Assembly: GCA_029782365.1 (NCBI GenBank)
Contig: JAKOUW010000244.1
Span: 62,001-126,000, forward strand
Source: Chloroflexota bacterium
GTDB lineage: Bacteria; Chloroflexota; Anaerolineae; Anaerolineales; UBA4823
Direction: 5' to 3'
DNA length: 64,000 bases
The notes under the pieces were generated by a model. That model made no database searches and was not told the origin of the DNA. It worked only from the letters and a program-made list of their open reading frames with translations. Both the position numbers and the translations under genes were made by a program. This document shows positions 16,724-23,506 of this stretch, piece by piece (the first letter of the stretch is position 1; each line of letters starts with the position of its first letter).

Positions 16724-17548
16724 TTAGAATAATACTATTGCCAGCTCGTTACGATATTGGGTCGCTAAGGGACTGGTAGAGCCGATCAATTCAAGAATCC
16801 CCAAAAACACTCGGCGAACCTCTCCATCGCGGTAACGTTTATTTTGGTGCAAGATTTCCAGCAGCCCATCCAAGGCAGCAGGATAATTTCCGCGCGCAGC
16901 CAATCTTAAAGCATGAAGATAGCCGGCAAGCATTATGTCATCTTCCTTCCCTGACTGTTTATTTGCCCAAATTTCAGCATTTACAAAATGGCTGAGCATT
17001 TCAGAAGATGCATATTCTTTACTGGCAGGAAAATGTAAGAGAATGTTTTGCGCTTCTTTGAAGAATGACTGGCCTGCCAGGCTGCGTGAAAGTCCCAACA
17101 ACGCCTGGGGATGACCAGGTTTTTTTTCGAGGTAAGCGCGAAAACTATCTTCTGAATTATCCCAGTCTTGTTGATCGAGAAGACTGAGCCCTTTCTCGAG
17201 GGCGAGCTCATTTTCTGAAGGGAGAATTGCCTGAATAAAATCCCGGACATTCTGTTCTTTTTGAACACCGATCAATTCTGCAATTAATTGCCCATTTCTG
17301 AATGCTTTGATAGATGGGACAGTCCTGATATTGAATTGGCGAGTTAACTTTGGATTTGAATCGACTTCAACTTTGGCCAAGCGAAAATTTCCGGCTTCTT
17401 GATCGGCAAGTTGTTCTAAAAGGGGGTCAATGATCTTGCATGGCACACACCATGTGGCCCAAAAATCGACTACAACGGGGACCTGGTTCGAGTAGGCGAT
17501 TACATCGTATTCAAAAGAAGAATCGGTGACATTGATACTATTCGACAT
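16724..17548 (-). CDS. Thioredoxin-domain protein with TPR-like C-terminus (CnoX/YbbN type)
   Basis: A 274-aa protein with an N-terminal thioredoxin domain (WCVPC at 33-37, cis-Pro in TVPSIKAF) and a C-terminal helical region of TPR-like repeats (DNSEDSFRAYLEKKPGHPQALLGLSRSL and later units). The order matches CnoX/YbbN chaperedoxins, which hold unfolded proteins and resist hypochlorite damage. Unlike the SxxC of some CnoX proteins, both active-site cysteines are present, so redox activity is possible. A TAAAAT box six bases before the ATG and no Shine-Dalgarno suggest a leaderless transcript. Confidence 0.88.
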   Translation of the reverse strand: MSNSINVTDSSFEYDVIAYSNQVPVVVDFWATWCVPCKIIDPLLEQLADQEAGNFRLAKVEVDSNPKLTRQFNIRTVPSIKAFRNGQLIAELIGVQKEQNVRDFIQAILPSENELALEKGLSLLDQQDWDNSEDSFRAYLEKKPGHPQALLGLSRSLAGQSFFKEAQNILLHFPASKEYASSEMLSHFVNAEIWANKQSGKEDDIMLAGYLHALRLAARGNYPAALDGLLEILHQNKRYRDGEVRRVFLGILELIGSTSPLATQYRNELAIVLF

Positions 17549-17554
17549 GTGGAA

Positions 17555-17560
17555 ATTTTA
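17555..17560 (-). promoter_or_regulatory. Extended -10 box of a leaderless promoter (thioredoxin gene)
   Basis: TGG-TAAAAT on the minus strand, six bases before ATG 17548, with no room for a Shine-Dalgarno. Confidence 0.5.
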
Positions 17561-17620
17561 CCAGCGAGATATAAATAAAATGTAAGAGATTAATAAGCAT
17601 AATGTTTAAAAACGGTTAAT

Positions 17621-18046
17621 TTATTCATTTTCGCCAGGATCAATTCCACCTGGCTGGTTTATTTCCAGCACCTCACCATGGACATTGATTTGAACCTGAA
17701 AACCCATCATTCCAATATAAGCGCGCTGTTCCTCAGGGATGCCAACTTCAAGCACTGCATCGAAATGCTTTTGGATATCTTTAATTTGCCGTTCAAGCAT
17801 CGCCTTGGAAAATGGATCTTCTTGACCGAGCATTTTGGCTGCTTGATCTGCAAGTAAATCTTCATGGCCTTGTATGATTTCTCGCATTGCTTCTAAAACC
17901 TGTCGATCAACCTGTTCGGATGGGATGTGACGGCGGAAGCCAGCATCATCCACAACATAGCAAGGTTCACCACCCACGTAGGCCGTAGCGACTGGTTGGT
18001 GGTTTTCATCTATTATGAGGCCGGCAAAAAGAGGTTGGCGAGCCAT
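17621..18046 (-). CDS. Conserved-looking hypothetical protein
   Basis: A 141-aa soluble protein that I do not recognise. It begins with a beta-rich part (FAGLIIDENHQPVATAYVGG, then CYVVDDAGFRRHIPSEQVD), continues with a long helical part (ILADQAAKMLGQEDPFSKAM-like region, about 60-95), and ends acidic (GGIDPGENE). There is no signal peptide or transmembrane segment. An AAGGA Shine-Dalgarno lies upstream of the ATG. It follows the L,D-transpeptidase operon by a 30-base gap on the same strand and may be its last gene. Function unknown. Confidence 0.7.
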   Translation of the reverse strand: MARQPLFAGLIIDENHQPVATAYVGGEPCYVVDDAGFRRHIPSEQVDRQVLEAMREIIQGHEDLLADQAAKMLGQEDPFSKAMLERQIKDIQKHFDAVLEVGIPEEQRAYIGMMGFQVQINVHGEVLEINQPGGIDPGENE

Positions 18047-18076
18047 AACCGATCCTTTATAGGGTAGAACATTAAA

Positions 18077-19222
18077 TTATTCTACCACTTCTACAGAAGT
18101 ACCTGTATATTCATAAACCATTTGCTGGTTGGCAGGCACAACAGGGTTAGTCCACAAGTAAATCCATTTGCTTGCCTGGCTTGTCAGGTTTATGCATCCG
18201 TGAGAACGCGGCCGACCAAAATTATTATGCCAATAGGTGCCGTGCAAAGCAATTCCACTTTTGGTTATGTATGAAATCCAGGGAACACCGGGCAAATCGT
18301 AACCATTCGAGGCGATATCACCTGCTGCCATGTGTCGAGAGGGGCGTTTGTGAAATGTCAGGAAATTGCCTGTTGGTGTGGTGTAAGTTCCGGTGCTGAA
18401 CACTGCGCCGGTCGCTACACGAGCGAAGAATACTGGTCGATCTTGTTCGTAAGCAATCAAAACCTGGTCGTTAAGGAAAACGCGAATCTTCTTTAAACTG
18501 TTCGGTATGAACGACGATTTTTGGCTAAGCTCATCGGGTAAAATTAAGCGTAAGTGCTGAGCGGGGGCAAAGTAAGTATATTTGTATTTATCGTCAAATA
18601 TCGCATACCAATAATTTCCCAATGGATCCTGGGTTAAGTTGGTTACCCAATGGGTAGTTTCGAAATAAAAGCGATAGGCGACCTGGTCGTTTAGATTCGC
18701 TGACCAACGAGCATCTGTGAAGGGTACGGTGACTTCAGCTAGGGCTCCATCGATGGGAATGTCTTTAGAAACTTCATTCAGGAGAGTGCGAACAGGTTGG
18801 ACAGATCCAGAATGAACATACCCTGAATTGCCAACCTGGTACCAGATCAAATTGTGCGAATTTTTATCTTCGCTGACCGCTATACTTGTGATCGGAATTA
18901 CTGAATCTTTCCAAAATACAGTGGTTCGTTTGGCGGTGAAGGAGGGACTTTCACGTGCATCGATGAATTCATCACAAACCCGACCTTGATTGTAAGGGGT
19001 GAACTGGGGCAGACCGGTTTGGTTGAGCAGTCCAGCCGCAGCAGTCGCTGAAATGGCAGCATGAAATTCATCTGCATAGTGACTGGTCAGTAACCAATCA
19101 TAGTCAAATTTAGTGATTAATTTTTGCGATGGCTTAACAGCAGCTCCGAGCAGAGCTACCCCCCCCAGGCGTAAAAATTCGCGGCGAGAAAGTCTAGTCT
19201 TGAACTGGTTGAAACGATCCAT
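18077..19222 (-). CDS. L,D-transpeptidase with Tat-like signal
   Basis: A 381-aa exported YkuD-fold enzyme that would form 3-3 crosslinks in peptidoglycan or attach proteins to it. The N-terminus has a twin-arginine motif (SRREFLRLGG) followed by a hydrophobic stretch, consistent with Tat export. The middle region looks like beta-rich SH3-like segments (YQVGNSGYVHSGSVQPV, then HWVTNLTQDPLGNYWYAIFD). The catalytic motif near the C-terminus is HGTYWHNNF...SHGCINL with Cys343 as nucleophile. The ATG overlaps the stop of the upstream transpeptidase gene (TGATG), so the two are coupled. The active site is nearly identical to its neighbour's, which points to a tandem duplication. Confidence 0.92.
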   Translation of the reverse strand: MDRFNQFKTRLSRREFLRLGGVALLGAAVKPSQKLITKFDYDWLLTSHYADEFHAAISATAAAGLLNQTGLPQFTPYNQGRVCDEFIDARESPSFTAKRTTVFWKDSVIPITSIAVSEDKNSHNLIWYQVGNSGYVHSGSVQPVRTLLNEVSKDIPIDGALAEVTVPFTDARWSANLNDQVAYRFYFETTHWVTNLTQDPLGNYWYAIFDDKYKYTYFAPAQHLRLILPDELSQKSSFIPNSLKKIRVFLNDQVLIAYEQDRPVFFARVATGAVFSTGTYTTPTGNFLTFHKRPSRHMAAGDIASNGYDLPGVPWISYITKSGIALHGTYWHNNFGRPRSHGCINLTSQASKWIYLWTNPVVPANQQMVYEYTGTSVEVVE

Positions 19223-20313
19223 CAGTAATGCACGTTAACAACTGTACCAATTTCAGTCCAATTGAAGACCCAGCCAGCATCCTCAGTGCGAAAATTCACA
19301 CACCCATGGCTCATTGGATGACCGAAATTGTTGTGCCAGTAAGTCCCATGTAAGCCATACCCCTGGTAGAAATACATCACATACGGCACATTTGGCAGAT
19401 AATATCCTGGCCCGGACATATCGGCATACCTGTATTTTACATAAATTTGGTATGTTCCGGTGACAGTAGGATGCAAATAGGTACCGGTCGAAACCAGAAA
19501 AGAATTAACGAGACTGTTACCCTGGTAGGCATAAGCCATTTGCTGACTGAGATTGACATCGATCCAGTGATCTGATTCGCCAACTCCTTCAGGCAGCCCG
19601 GGGAATTGTTCACCGCCAACATTTTTAGGCACTTCTGTCGGCGGCATCGGTGTATCAGTGGGAATTGGAGTATCTGTCGGAACGGGAGTGTCTGTTGGCA
19701 GCGGTGTTTCAGTAGGCGTGTCGGTCGGTGTTGGGGTAAAAGTGGGCGTAAAGGTAGGTGTATTGGTTGGCGTCGATGTTGGTGTGAAAGTGGGGGTGAA
19801 GGTAGGAGTGCGAGTAGCTTTGTCAAAAAAAGCAGGCAAGGCGGCCAGCGGTAGATCTTTCGCACTTGCGGGATTATTTTCTGAAAAACCGCTAATCACA
19901 AATACAGCGACCAGAGCTAATGTCAACAAAAGCAGCGATGTAATCAATGTGGTTGGGAGAAAACGGGGCCGCACCAGGCTTGCTGATGGAATGGTCGCCG
20001 GGACTAAATTCCGTTTGTTCGTTAACCTAGTCGTCGCCGGAGGAGAAATTGGAGTTTGACGCAAGCGTTGTATAGCCCAATGCATACCCTGGCGGGCGCG
20101 AGTGCTGTTTGGGTTTACTTCAAGGGCGCGGCGCAGATATTTTAAGCTGGTCTCGGGATTTGATACTGCTGCTAACCAAAGCCATGCTTCCTCACTGCCT
20201 GGATCAAGAGCCACTGCTCGTTCTGCCCAAAAGCGCGCCATGCGCTTGTTGTTCTGCCTGTAGAAACTTCGAGCCTGTTGAATCGGATCGGTGGAGTTCT
20301 CTTCAGTTGTCAT
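19222..20313 (-). CDS. Membrane-anchored L,D-transpeptidase with Thr-Pro linker
   Basis: A 363-aa protein with four parts: an N-terminal TPR-like cytoplasmic region (about 1-75, with ALDPGSEEAWLWLAAVSNPE and ALEVNPNSTRARQGM), a transmembrane segment (about 125-145), a Thr-Pro repeat linker (about 167-227), and a YkuD domain with HGTYWHNNF...SHGCVNF, Cys338 as the catalytic residue. The linker would span the wall or envelope space. The TPR-like part inside the cell suggests coupling to a cytoplasmic partner. It starts within the stop of the amidase gene (four-base overlap) and ends overlapping the second transpeptidase. Confidence 0.92.
   Translation of the reverse strand: MTTEENSTDPIQQARSFYRQNNKRMARFWAERAVALDPGSEEAWLWLAAVSNPETSLKYLRRALEVNPNSTRARQGMHWAIQRLRQTPISPPATTRLTNKRNLVPATIPSASLVRPRFLPTTLITSLLLLTLALVAVFVISGFSENNPASAKDLPLAALPAFFDKATRTPTFTPTFTPTSTPTNTPTFTPTFTPTPTDTPTETPLPTDTPVPTDTPIPTDTPMPPTEVPKNVGGEQFPGLPEGVGESDHWIDVNLSQQMAYAYQGNSLVNSFLVSTGTYLHPTVTGTYQIYVKYRYADMSGPGYYLPNVPYVMYFYQGYGLHGTYWHNNFGHPMSHGCVNFRTEDAGWVFNWTEIGTVVNVHY
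19634..19817 (-). repeat. Thr-Pro-Thr codon repeat (linker of the transpeptidase)
   Basis: Degenerate repeats of about six to twelve bases on the minus strand, encoding TPT, TPTFTPT and PTDTP units. The same sequence read on the plus strand gives a false Val-Gly-rich reading frame. Such tracts are prone to length change and recombination. Confidence 0.8.
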
Positions 20314-21092
20314 GGTTTATTCTCTGGTTCCACTGGTTCGTTCCGCAAGAAGCAAAGAATGCCTTTTGTTACGCCATCAGCCAGTAAATCGGGTTGTTCG
20401 GTTAATATTTTGTGATCGAGGTTTAAAAAACCAACTTCTATAATCACTGATGGAGTCAATTTATTGATTTCGTTGAATGCATGGTAATAAGTCATATCAT
20501 TCGTAATCGATCCGGCGTGAAAACGCATTTTCGTCGTTTCGGCATAGCGAGCTCGCAGACAGTTCGTGAGACGTTGGGATTGTTCTGGATATGCGTTCGA
20601 CAGCGCAGGTGCAACTTTGAAACCAGTCGCTTCCTCGTTTACAAATTGGCATGAATCTGCATGGATCGAAACCAATGCATTGGCCCTGTAGCCTTGTAGA
20701 CGGTCATCGAATTCGGTTAACAATTCCGAGTCAATCCCGATTTTCTCTAAATTTGAGCGCACTCGTTCCGCTACGCTCAAATTCACGTCGACCTCGCGGG
20801 TATTTCCCAATTCCGGTGGGCACACCGCGCCTGAATCGTTGCCAGAGTGACCAGCTACAATGCCTACCAGCAAGCGTGCCCTGGGTGTGGCTGTCGGAAT
20901 TAATGCGCCAGGTGTCGCACCAATTTTCAAGGCGTTGCTGACCGTCTGGCTCAATTCGTTGGGCAATAAACCAGGTTCAGTCCAGGCAGTGAATAAAGTT
21001 GCCACGAATGCTGCTGAAATTATCAACCAAGCTAACGATAGCCTCGGCCTCTGGGATGGAGGAACAGAATTATCCGGAGATTGAACACTCAT
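20310..21092 (-). CDS. N-acetylmuramoyl-L-alanine amidase (Amidase_3)
   Basis: A 260-aa peptidoglycan amidase with a single N-terminal transmembrane or signal segment (about 17-35). Zinc ligands are visible in order: His in VAGHSGND, Glu in TREVDVNLS, His in SIHADSC, with the catalytic Glu in SVIIEVGFLN, as expected for the AmiA/AmiC zinc fold. It would cleave the MurNAc-L-Ala amide bond. It is the first gene of a three-gene operon with two L,D-transpeptidases. A TAAAAT box six bases before the ATG suggests leaderless transcription. Confidence 0.92.
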   Translation of the reverse strand: MSVQSPDNSVPPSQRPRLSLAWLIISAAFVATLFTAWTEPGLLPNELSQTVSNALKIGATPGALIPTATPRARLLVGIVAGHSGNDSGAVCPPELGNTREVDVNLSVAERVRSNLEKIGIDSELLTEFDDRLQGYRANALVSIHADSCQFVNEEATGFKVAPALSNAYPEQSQRLTNCLRARYAETTKMRFHAGSITNDMTYYHAFNEINKLTPSVIIEVGFLNLDHKILTEQPDLLADGVTKGILCFLRNEPVEPENKP

Positions 21093-21098
21093 TCTATT

Positions 21099-21104
21099 AT
21101 TTTA
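21099..21104 (-). promoter_or_regulatory. Extended -10 box of a leaderless promoter (cell-wall operon)
   Basis: TGG-TAAAAT on the minus strand, six bases before ATG 21092. No Shine-Dalgarno is present. Confidence 0.5.
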
Positions 21105-21190
21105 CCAAATATGACGGAATTCGTTGAAATTTGGCATGGAAGAAACGCCTTTTATTCAAAAAATGATGCAAGACTGATGCCATAATGTAA

Positions 21191-21196
21191 TATAAT
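21191..21196 (+). promoter_or_regulatory. -10 box of a leaderless promoter (flavin reductase)
   Basis: TATAAT on the plus strand, six bases before ATG 21203, with no Shine-Dalgarno in the gap. It diverges from the amidase promoter about 90 bases away. Confidence 0.5.
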
Positions 21197-21202
21197 GAGT
21201 AT

Positions 21203-21706
21203 ATGCCAGTGAGTAAAGATGAATTACGCGAAGCCATGCGCTATTGGGCAACTGGGGTGACTGTGGTGACTGCAATTTCGGAAGGAGTTCGTCATGGAAT
21301 GACAGTGAGCTCCTTCACGTCGGTATCTCTTGACCCACCGCTGATTTTAGTGTGCCTGGAACGGAATGCGAGAACTCGTCAGCTTGTACTCGATTCGGCA
21401 GCTTTTGCAGTCAATGTTCTAGGTGCAGATCAAGAAGAAATATCAAACCGATTTGCAGGGAGAATTTCCGATCTTGAGGATCGATTTGTCGATCTGCCAA
21501 CGCATGAATTGGAAAGCGGGTCGCCTCTCCTGCACGGGGCTTTAGCCTGGTTTGATTGTAGAGTTTCTGCAGTTTTTGAGATGGCCACTCACACCATTAT
21601 TGTTGGGCACGTGATTGGCGTGAAAGCCACCAAGGAATCAGTCGATGAGCCACAACCGTTGTTGTATTTCAACAGGAGTTACCGCTTTTTGCAAGACACA
21701 AAGTGA
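21203..21706 (+). CDS. Flavin reductase family FMN-binding protein
   Basis: A 167-aa split-barrel flavoprotein of the flavin reductase-like group. The start MRYWATGVTVVTA and the segment MTVSSFTSVSLDPPLILVCL are the usual FMN-binding signature, and HTIIVGHVIGV near 131-141 is the conserved late strand. Such proteins reduce free FMN or FAD with NAD(P)H and often supply a partner oxygenase, or hold FMN as an oxidoreductase. No partner oxygenase is nearby. It is followed six bases later by an AMMECR1-domain gene and starts leaderlessly. Confidence 0.9.
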   Translation: MPVSKDELREAMRYWATGVTVVTAISEGVRHGMTVSSFTSVSLDPPLILVCLERNARTRQLVLDSAAFAVNVLGADQEEISNRFAGRISDLEDRFVDLPTHELESGSPLLHGALAWFDCRVSAVFEMATHTIIVGHVIGVKATKESVDEPQPLLYFNRSYRFLQDTK

Positions 21707-21712
21707 GGTAAT

Positions 21713-22285
21713 ATGTCGGTTCAACCGTTTACTACTGAGCAGCGTCAATTCTTATTGAACCTGGCTCGCCAGGCGTTGACCAGTGCTGTGCGTGGGGAGA
21801 AAATTCCTGTTGTGGACCTCAAACAAATATCACCTGAATTGGCTCAAGAAGGCGCCAGTTTTGTGACATTGACAAAGAGGGGAGAACTCAGGGGCTGCAT
21901 TGGAGCTCTCGAAGCGTACCAACCGCTGGTCAACGATGTGATTGAACATGCGATCGCAGCCGGGTTAGATGATTATCGTTTTGGACCTGTTCAACCTGAA
22001 GAATTGGCTGAAATCCACATCGAAATTTCGCGCCTCACGCCGCCTTCGCGACTGCCTTATGAAGATAGTAAAGACCTGGTGAATAAATTGCGGCCAGGCA
22101 TCGACGGGGTTATTTTAAGAGATGGGAGGCAGCGGGCTACTTTCTTGCCCCAAGTTTGGGAGCAACTCTCCGATCCAGCAGAATTCCTCAGCCATCTGTG
22201 TTACAAGATGGGTGCCCAACCTGATGCCTGGCGGAAGAAGAAATTAGATGTGTCTGTTTATCAGGTGGAAGAATTTCACGAGTAA
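21713..22285 (+). CDS. AMMECR1 domain protein
   Basis: A 190-aa AMMECR1-family protein. The family's invariant motif LRGCIG is at 59-64, followed by EAYQPLVNDVIEHA and the DYRFGPVQPEEL segment. The biochemical role of AMMECR1 proteins is not established. In many microbes the domain is linked with MEMO1 or radical-SAM partners; here it pairs with a flavin reductase. Transcription is probably from the upstream promoter. The gene runs convergent with the TolB-like lipoprotein, leaving seven bases between stops. Confidence 0.9.
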   Translation: MSVQPFTTEQRQFLLNLARQALTSAVRGEKIPVVDLKQISPELAQEGASFVTLTKRGELRGCIGALEAYQPLVNDVIEHAIAAGLDDYRFGPVQPEELAEIHIEISRLTPPSRLPYEDSKDLVNKLRPGIDGVILRDGRQRATFLPQVWEQLSDPAEFLSHLCYKMGAQPDAWRKKKLDVSVYQVEEFHE

Positions 22286-22292
22286 AAACAGC

Positions 22293-23504
22293 TTAAGGCC
22301 CCCACTTCAAATCAAAGCCTAAATCCATCAGAGGGACTGCCGGACTGGAATCAAATTTGACTAGGATAACTGGGCCGCCTTCCTTCCATTTTGACCCAGG
22401 CGATGGGATTACCAAAACTGCTAAAGCGAAATCTGGCGACCATAAAACTTGGTTAACGAAATAGGTTTCAGGGCGCAAGATTTGCCTTAGCTCGGGTGCC
22501 GATAATGACGCCCGATATAAGCCAAAAGGAAACAATCCGCTTTGTGACTGTGGAAAATTTGCAAATCCATAGTATATGTCTCCACGAGGATTTACTCCAG
22601 GCCAACCGACATAATTAATCGTGCTGTCACTGCTGATCCCATTAATCAATGATTGCGTTGTGCCGTCAACGTTCGCTCGATATAATTTCGGTGTAACCGT
22701 AGAATTCTCATCCATTTGATAAGGATTTGCGATAAGTAACCCAGAACTATTTGGCAACCAGGCCGCCTGGCAGCAAACAGAGCCATCAGGCGATGATTTG
22801 ATATAGTTGATTGTGTTGTTTCCTGGGTCAAGGATGGCAAGTTCTGAATGGTTATCGTCTTCGAAGCTGACTAACAGCCAACGCCCATCTGGCGACCACT
22901 GATAAGGAAGCAAACGGAAATTTGAGGTTAACGTCGGTGGATTTATTTTGATCTGTCTCATTGTATTCGGACTGCGTCCAACCCATATTCCATTCGATGA
23001 GTATGCTATTAACTTCGCTGCCGGTGCCCAGCGGGGAGAATTAGGCGATTCCCGCGAGTCAGTACCTGATGCCTGGAACCAGATTTGGGGTAAGGTGTTC
23101 TCGCCTTGAATAACATAGAGAGTCCTTCCACTCACAAATGCCAGGCTACCATCACTGGAAATGTCAAAGTCACGCACTTGTTCGGTGACAAATGTCTTTT
23201 GTTCTAGTACAAGATCCGTTGACATTCGCCAGACTTGCGTGATTCCATCATTGTCGGGACGTAAGAAATAGAGAGCAGAGGGCAGAATACCTTGACGAGA
23301 AAAAGTGCTTGTTTCCGGTGTGTTTTGCGAAGGATTGGGTTGGATATTAGTGGACGAGAAGCCGATCGGCGTAGGGGGCTGCTGGTTGGTGTCGGGCAAA
23401 TTCGTTGGAGAGAAGGATGAAGGAGCCTGCAGTTTGCAGCCTGTCAAAAAGCAGAGGAAGAAAAGGGTTACGATGAATGTACGAACAAAAAAAGATTTTT
23501 TCAA
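22293..23504 (-). CDS. TolB-like beta-propeller lipoprotein
   Basis: A 403-aa lipoprotein. The signal peptide ends with lipobox LTGC (Cys23). A low-complexity Ser/Pro/Thr linker follows, and then a WD40/TolB-like beta-propeller with repeated YFLRPDNDGITQVWRM-, DFDISSDGSLAFVSG-, and YQWSPDGRWLLVSF-type units. Such propellers act as periplasmic or surface scaffolds. The ATG lies close after the next gene's stop, so the two are probably co-transcribed. A second TolB-like lipoprotein is at 40771 in the glycan region. Confidence 0.8.
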   Translation of the reverse strand: MKKSFFVRTFIVTLFFLCFLTGCKLQAPSSFSPTNLPDTNQQPPTPIGFSSTNIQPNPSQNTPETSTFSRQGILPSALYFLRPDNDGITQVWRMSTDLVLEQKTFVTEQVRDFDISSDGSLAFVSGRTLYVIQGENTLPQIWFQASGTDSRESPNSPRWAPAAKLIAYSSNGIWVGRSPNTMRQIKINPPTLTSNFRLLPYQWSPDGRWLLVSFEDDNHSELAILDPGNNTINYIKSSPDGSVCCQAAWLPNSSGLLIANPYQMDENSTVTPKLYRANVDGTTQSLINGISSDSTINYVGWPGVNPRGDIYYGFANFPQSQSGLFPFGLYRASLSAPELRQILRPETYFVNQVLWSPDFALAVLVIPSPGSKWKEGGPVILVKFDSSPAVPLMDLGFDLKWGP

Positions 23505-23506
23505 AC

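Noticed and set aside
19658..20059. Val-Gly-rich reading frame on the plus strand
   Set aside because: It is the antisense of the Thr-Pro linker repeats and has no promoter, Shine-Dalgarno or family.
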